Program-made: the position numbers and the translations under genes | Notes under the pieces: model-generated | The model's input: the letters and a program-made list of their open reading frames with translations, nothing else | Told to the model about the DNA's origin: nothing | Databases searched by the model: none | In this document: positions 40,291-43,312 of the stretch, in pieces | Layout: the number at the start of each line of letters is the position of its first letter | How positions within the stretch are numbered: the first letter of the stretch is position 1 | Source of the DNA: Myxococcaceae bacterium | Lineage (GTDB): Bacteria; Myxococcota; Myxococcia; Myxococcales; Myxococcaceae | Assembly: GCA_025459425.1 (NCBI GenBank) | Contig: JALOQF010000013.1 | Coordinates: 1 to 43,312, forward strand | Length of the DNA stretch: 43,312 nt | Reading direction: 5' to 3'

Positions 40291-41708
40291 TTGAGAAACC
40301 CCGCCTCGGGCTGCATGTCGAACACGTAGGTGCCGCTGAAGACGCGCACCATCACCTCGATGCGGCGCACCTTGCGCGTGTCGGCGCCCGACCCGATGCC
40401 GGTGATGAAGTCGGGCATGGGCGCCCGGGTGTCGAGGAAGAAGGTCGAGTTGAAGCTCGAGTCGGACTCGTTCCACGCCGTCGCGGCGGCCCCCGTGGTG
40501 GCGTCGCGCCAGCGGTACCGCACGATGGTCGAGGCGTCGTCCGTGCAGAGGTGCACCACCGGGTACACGCCGTCCTGGCCCGAGCCGGTGCCGGTGATGC
40601 CCCACAGGGCCCGCGTGGGGTCGGGGAACATGCCCGAGCCGGTCCAGCGCAGGCGCAGCCGCAGGTCTTTTGCCGACAAGTCCCATTCCTGGCCCACCGG
40701 CGCTTCGACCCACCACAGCAGGTAGCTCTCGGCCGACACGGGCCGCGACCCCGTCAGGACACCCCCGTCGTTGAGGCCAGGCGTCGCGACGCGTGACTTC
40801 TGGCAGGCCGTGGTGAGGGTGCCATTCACTGGAAAGACCCCGCCGCCGTAGGTGAAGCCGCGCTGCCCGGTGAGCCGCGCGGGGCCGCCACAGCCGGGCT
40901 GGTTGTCGTCGTCGCCGTCGCAGTCGGTGTCGATGCCGTCGCAGCGCTCCCACGAGGGCGCAACGATGGAGGTACACATCGGCCGCACCCCGCGGTCGCA
41001 GGTGATGACGCCCGTCGCGCAGACACCGTTCGCGGTGGCCGTACACGGCAGGCGCACCGGGTCCGTGGTGAGCTGGGTGTCGAGGTAGCGCGCGGCTTCC
41101 TTCAGCCCGTCGCAGTCGTCGTCGAAGTCGTTGCACAGCTCGCCCGCGTCCGGGTGCTTCGCCGGGTCGAGCCACTCGCAGTCGTGCAGGTGGTTCGCGA
41201 TGGGCAGCGTTCCGGGGGGCGCCATGCACGCGAACACGCCGGCGTCGTGCTGGGGGTAGCCGTCGCCGTCTTCGTCACGCCCGAAGAACTGGCGTGGCGA
41301 GAGCCCCTCGTCGATGACGCCATCACAGTTGTCGTCGACGCCGTTGCAGGTCTCGGGCGTGCGCGGGTTCACGTCGGCGCGCGAGTCGTCGCAGTCGGCG
41401 CCGGCGTCGGGCAGCGCGAAGCCTTGTGGTCTCGCACAGCGGCGCACCGGCTCGTTGGGGTTGCCGAACCCGTCACCGTCACGGTCGCGGAAGAAGAGGA
41501 CGCCGCTCGAGCCGCCCGCGCAGGTGCCGTCCGACGCGAGCAGCGTGGGGCAGCCGCCGCGGGTGCGGTCACAGCACACCGCGGTGCCGACGAAGGGCGT
41601 GTCGCACTCGAAGCTGCCGGGGCAGGTGCCGTCGCGCGCGCAGGCGAACTGGCCCGACGGCGACCACGCCTCGAAGCACGCTGGCATCGTCAGCAGCGCG
41701 AGGCCCAT
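40287..41708 (-). CDS. MopE-like Cys/Asp-rich metal-binding lipoprotein, copy 2
   Basis: 473 residues. ATG at 41708 gives a short lipoprotein signal (LALLTMPAC). The N-terminal domain is Cys-rich (ACARDGTCPGSFECD). MopE-type motifs follow: DRDGDGFG, DCDDSRAD, CNGVDDNCDGVIDEG, DEDGDGYPQHD, CNDFDDDCDG and CDGIDTDCDGDDDNQ. The C-terminal beta domain ends TYVFDMQPEAGFLK. It is a paralogue of the gene at 38618. The frame remains open upstream for over 400 bases but without recognisable sequence, and no good ribosome site is seen, so the start could lie further out. A stop-start overlap with the 71-codon ORF ties it to the operon. Confidence 0.78.
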   Translation of the reverse strand: MGLALLTMPACFEAWSPSGQFACARDGTCPGSFECDTPFVGTAVCCDRTRGGCPTLLASDGTCAGGSSGVLFFRDRDGDGFGNPNEPVRRCARPQGFALPDAGADCDDSRADVNPRTPETCNGVDDNCDGVIDEGLSPRQFFGRDEDGDGYPQHDAGVFACMAPPGTLPIANHLHDCEWLDPAKHPDAGELCNDFDDDCDGLKEAARYLDTQLTTDPVRLPCTATANGVCATGVITCDRGVRPMCTSIVAPSWERCDGIDTDCDGDDDNQPGCGGPARLTGQRGFTYGGGVFPVNGTLTTACQKSRVATPGLNDGGVLTGSRPVSAESYLLWWVEAPVGQEWDLSAKDLRLRLRWTGSGMFPDPTRALWGITGTGSGQDGVYPVVHLCTDDASTIVRYRWRDATTGAAATAWNESDSSFNSTFFLDTRAPMPDFITGIGSGADTRKVRRIEVMVRVFSGTYVFDMQPEAGFLK

Positions 41709-42124
41709 GAGCCACGGCGCGAGCGGGCCGAGGCCGCGGTTCGGGCCGGAGGCCTCGACGCGCAACCCAGTCGTCGAACCAGCCCGACGCTCACCGTCGG
41801 CAACTTCGTGAAGCTCGCCACGAGCGGCTTCCACGACGGGACGAGACCCACGTGCCGCGCTGGCGTCGAGCCCGTCCATCACTCCGGGGTGTGCACGGGG
41901 GCCGATGCGGAGCGCTGCATCGAGGCAGCTCACGGTCGGGCGGTCGGCCGCGACTTCTGCGCGACGGCCGAGCTCATCAAGCCGACCCGCGTGACGGAGG
42001 CGACCGTCGGCCTCCACGCGACCGCCAGTGGTGCGACGCGCAGGGGCGGCGCGGACGAAGTCGACCCACCGCCCCGGGAGCGGACCGGGACGGGGACGCG
42101 GCCTCGACGGTGGGCGGCTCGCGC
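41709..42124. other. Gap between MopE-like and PEGA-like genes
   Basis: About 415 bases. Several frames are open on both strands, as is usual at this GC content, but none gives recognisable sequence or a ribosome site. It probably holds the promoter of the MopE-like operon. Confidence 0.4.
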
Positions 42125-43060
42125 TCATTGCAGCAGCGTGTCCACCACGAAGAGGCTGACGCCGAGGGCCGCCGCCGCCGCGCCCAGCACGAGGAGCAGG
42201 TTGCCGAACGAGGCGTACTGCTGCGCCTGCTGGTTGGCCCGCAGCACGTCGGCGAGGGCGCTGCAGTCGCGCGCCTCGGGTGTGTCGCAGCGGGTGAGGC
42301 CCACGCCCGTGCTCTTCGACAGCGCTCCGGCCACGAAGCCCGCGGCGGCGGTGGCGGCGCCCAGCATCACCAGGCCATAGCTGCCGTACCGGAGCGCCGT
42401 GGGCCCGCTCGACGCGCGCGCGGTGAGCGCCGCCTGGGGCTCGACGGCGAGGGCCACGCGGCCCGCCTCGGGCACCTCGAGCCGCTGCAGCACCGCGTTC
42501 CCCGAGGGAAACACGACGTCGACCTGGTGAGCGCCCGCGGGGACGGCGACCAGGTCTCCGTTGCGGGCCGCGATGACACGGCCGTCGACCTTCACCACCG
42601 AGCCGCCCTCGACCTGCACGGCCATGGCGCCGAAGCCCTTGCGCAGCCAGCCCGGGAGCAGCTGCTCCACCGCGGCCTTCAGCGAGGGCTCGAGCGCGTC
42701 TGGCGGCGTCTCACCCTTGCGCGAGCCCTGCCGCTCGCCGTCCAGCCAGAACGACAGCTCGAAGACGATGCGGGTGTCGCTCCCCTTGAGCTCGAGCAGC
42801 GCCACGCCCGGCACCTCGAGCGACGCCACCAGCGCGCGCGCACACTCGGCGCCCTCACATTTGCGGGGCGCGCCCTTCTTGAAGACAGGGCCCTCACCCA
42901 CCGGAGCGCCCGACAGGGCCTTGAGGGCCACGTCGAGGGCGCGCTGCGCCTTGCGGGCCGTGGCCTCGGACGGCCCGTTCGAGTCGACGACGGCCGAGAC
43001 GAGGCCCTGTGCGTGGGCGAGGTGCGCGACGAGGAGGCCGAGGGCGAGCGCGAACTTCAC
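42125..43060 (-). CDS. PEGA-like protein with signal peptide and two C-terminal helices
   Basis: 311 residues. GTG starts a signal peptide (LALGLLVAHLAHAQG). The domain at about residues 145-210 resembles a PEGA domain (VKVDGRVIAARNGDLVAVPAGAHQVDVVFPSG). Two hydrophobic helices follow near 225-250 (YGSYGLVMLGAATAAAGFVAGA) and 285-310 (FGNLLLVLGAAAAALGVSLFVVDTLL). The N-terminal domain with a CEGAEC pair is common in myxobacterial multi-domain secreted proteins. Function unknown. It is divergent from the gene at 43156 with 95 bases between, a shared promoter region. ATG upstream at 43132 is possible but gives a longer leader. Confidence 0.6.
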   Translation of the reverse strand: MKFALALGLLVAHLAHAQGLVSAVVDSNGPSEATARKAQRALDVALKALSGAPVGEGPVFKKGAPRKCEGAECARALVASLEVPGVALLELKGSDTRIVFELSFWLDGERQGSRKGETPPDALEPSLKAAVEQLLPGWLRKGFGAMAVQVEGGSVVKVDGRVIAARNGDLVAVPAGAHQVDVVFPSGNAVLQRLEVPEAGRVALAVEPQAALTARASSGPTALRYGSYGLVMLGAATAAAGFVAGALSKSTGVGLTRCDTPEARDCSALADVLRANQQAQQYASFGNLLLVLGAAAAALGVSLFVVDTLLQ

Positions 43061-43155
43061 GGCAGCAGGTCTAGCCAAGACGCCCCCGACGCCCAAGGGG
43101 CATGGCATCGCGCCCCTTCGTTGACTCCGCACCGTCGGTGGAGGACACGCGCCGC

Positions 43156-43312
43156 ATGGTTCGACTCGTGTCGTGTTTCATCCTGGTCAGCGCCGGCTCC
43201 GCGTGGGCACAGGGCTGGGCGGCGACGTTCCCCTCGGCGCGGGTGGCCACCTACTTCAACGGCGCCGAGCGCACCGCCGTCGTCGTGATTCCCGCAGGAG
43301 ACCCCGCGAGCG
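43156..43312 (+). CDS. Secreted protein, cut by the window end
   Basis: The first 52 codons only. ATG with GGAGG 13 bases upstream. A signal peptide (VSCFILVSAGSAWAQG) is followed by a beta-type start (FPSARVATYFNGAERTAVVVIP). The protein continues past the window. Family not identifiable. It is divergent from the PEGA-like gene. Confidence 0.65.
   Translation, partial: MVRLVSCFILVSAGSAWAQGWAATFPSARVATYFNGAERTAVVVIPAGDPAS

Noticed and set aside
41152..42124. Long open plus- and minus-strand frames upstream of the second MopE-like gene
   Set aside because: Open frames are expected at this GC content. Sequence is Arg/Gly/Ala-rich without domains, so I treated them as shadows of the coding frame or intergenic.

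Overview
This is a high-GC (roughly 70 %) chromosomal window that looks like a member of the Myxococcota. The taxonomic evidence is a TIGR02265/DUF2378-type protein, a MYXO-CTERM-like C-terminal tail, MopE-type Cys/Asp-rich lipoproteins, a Ser/Thr kinase fused to TPRs next to a sigma factor, and many lipoproteins. The genus cannot be fixed from the sequence. No rRNA, tRNA, CRISPR array, transposase or phage gene was seen. Many adjacent genes overlap by 4 bases (ATGA or GTGA), so translational coupling is common and helps fix starts.

Layout: 1-5.2 kb holds a truncated hypothetical gene, a haem plus copper type II monooxygenase-like lipoprotein, and two tandem MuiA-type genes. 5.3-9.2 kb holds an RCC1-like lipoprotein gene bracketed by a 19-bp direct repeat, a TIGR02265-type gene, a pirin and a tiny lipoprotein. 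9.2-14.4 kb holds two secreted proteins, then a sigma factor overlapping a kinase with a zinc-finger anti-sigma-like N-terminus. 14.5-24.7 kb is a mix of a Cys-repeat lipoprotein, an MBL hydrolase, a DUF819 transporter-like protein, a trypsin-like protease, an alpha/beta-hydrolase-like lipoprotein, and an overlapping desaturase / glycosyltransferase / helical-repeat operon.

The centre of interest is 24.7-34.3 kb, a divergent multihaem cytochrome locus. Leftward run an outer-membrane beta-barrel, a 93-codon coupled ORF, a 12-haem lipoprotein and a cytochrome with 12 CXXCH plus three expanded motifs. Rightward run a collagen-like lipoprotein leader and an OmcA/MtrC-like decahaem cytochrome (split by an apparent one-base frameshift), a NapC/NrfH-like quinol oxidase, a small two-helix membrane protein and a lipoprotein with 22 CXXCH plus one CX3CH. 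By my count this is 59 CXXCH and five CX3CH/CX4CH motifs. The set could carry electrons from the quinone pool across the periplasm and outer membrane, as a porin-cytochrome conduit does; that role is inferred. An FNR-like regulator with a CX2CX7C cysteine cluster and a TetR regulator lie just downstream.

From 36 kb to the end are a CAP-domain-like lipoprotein, a ribonuclease HI, two MopE-like lipoproteins with a 71-codon ORF made of two repeats of their C-terminal tail between them, a PEGA-like membrane protein and the start of a secreted protein.
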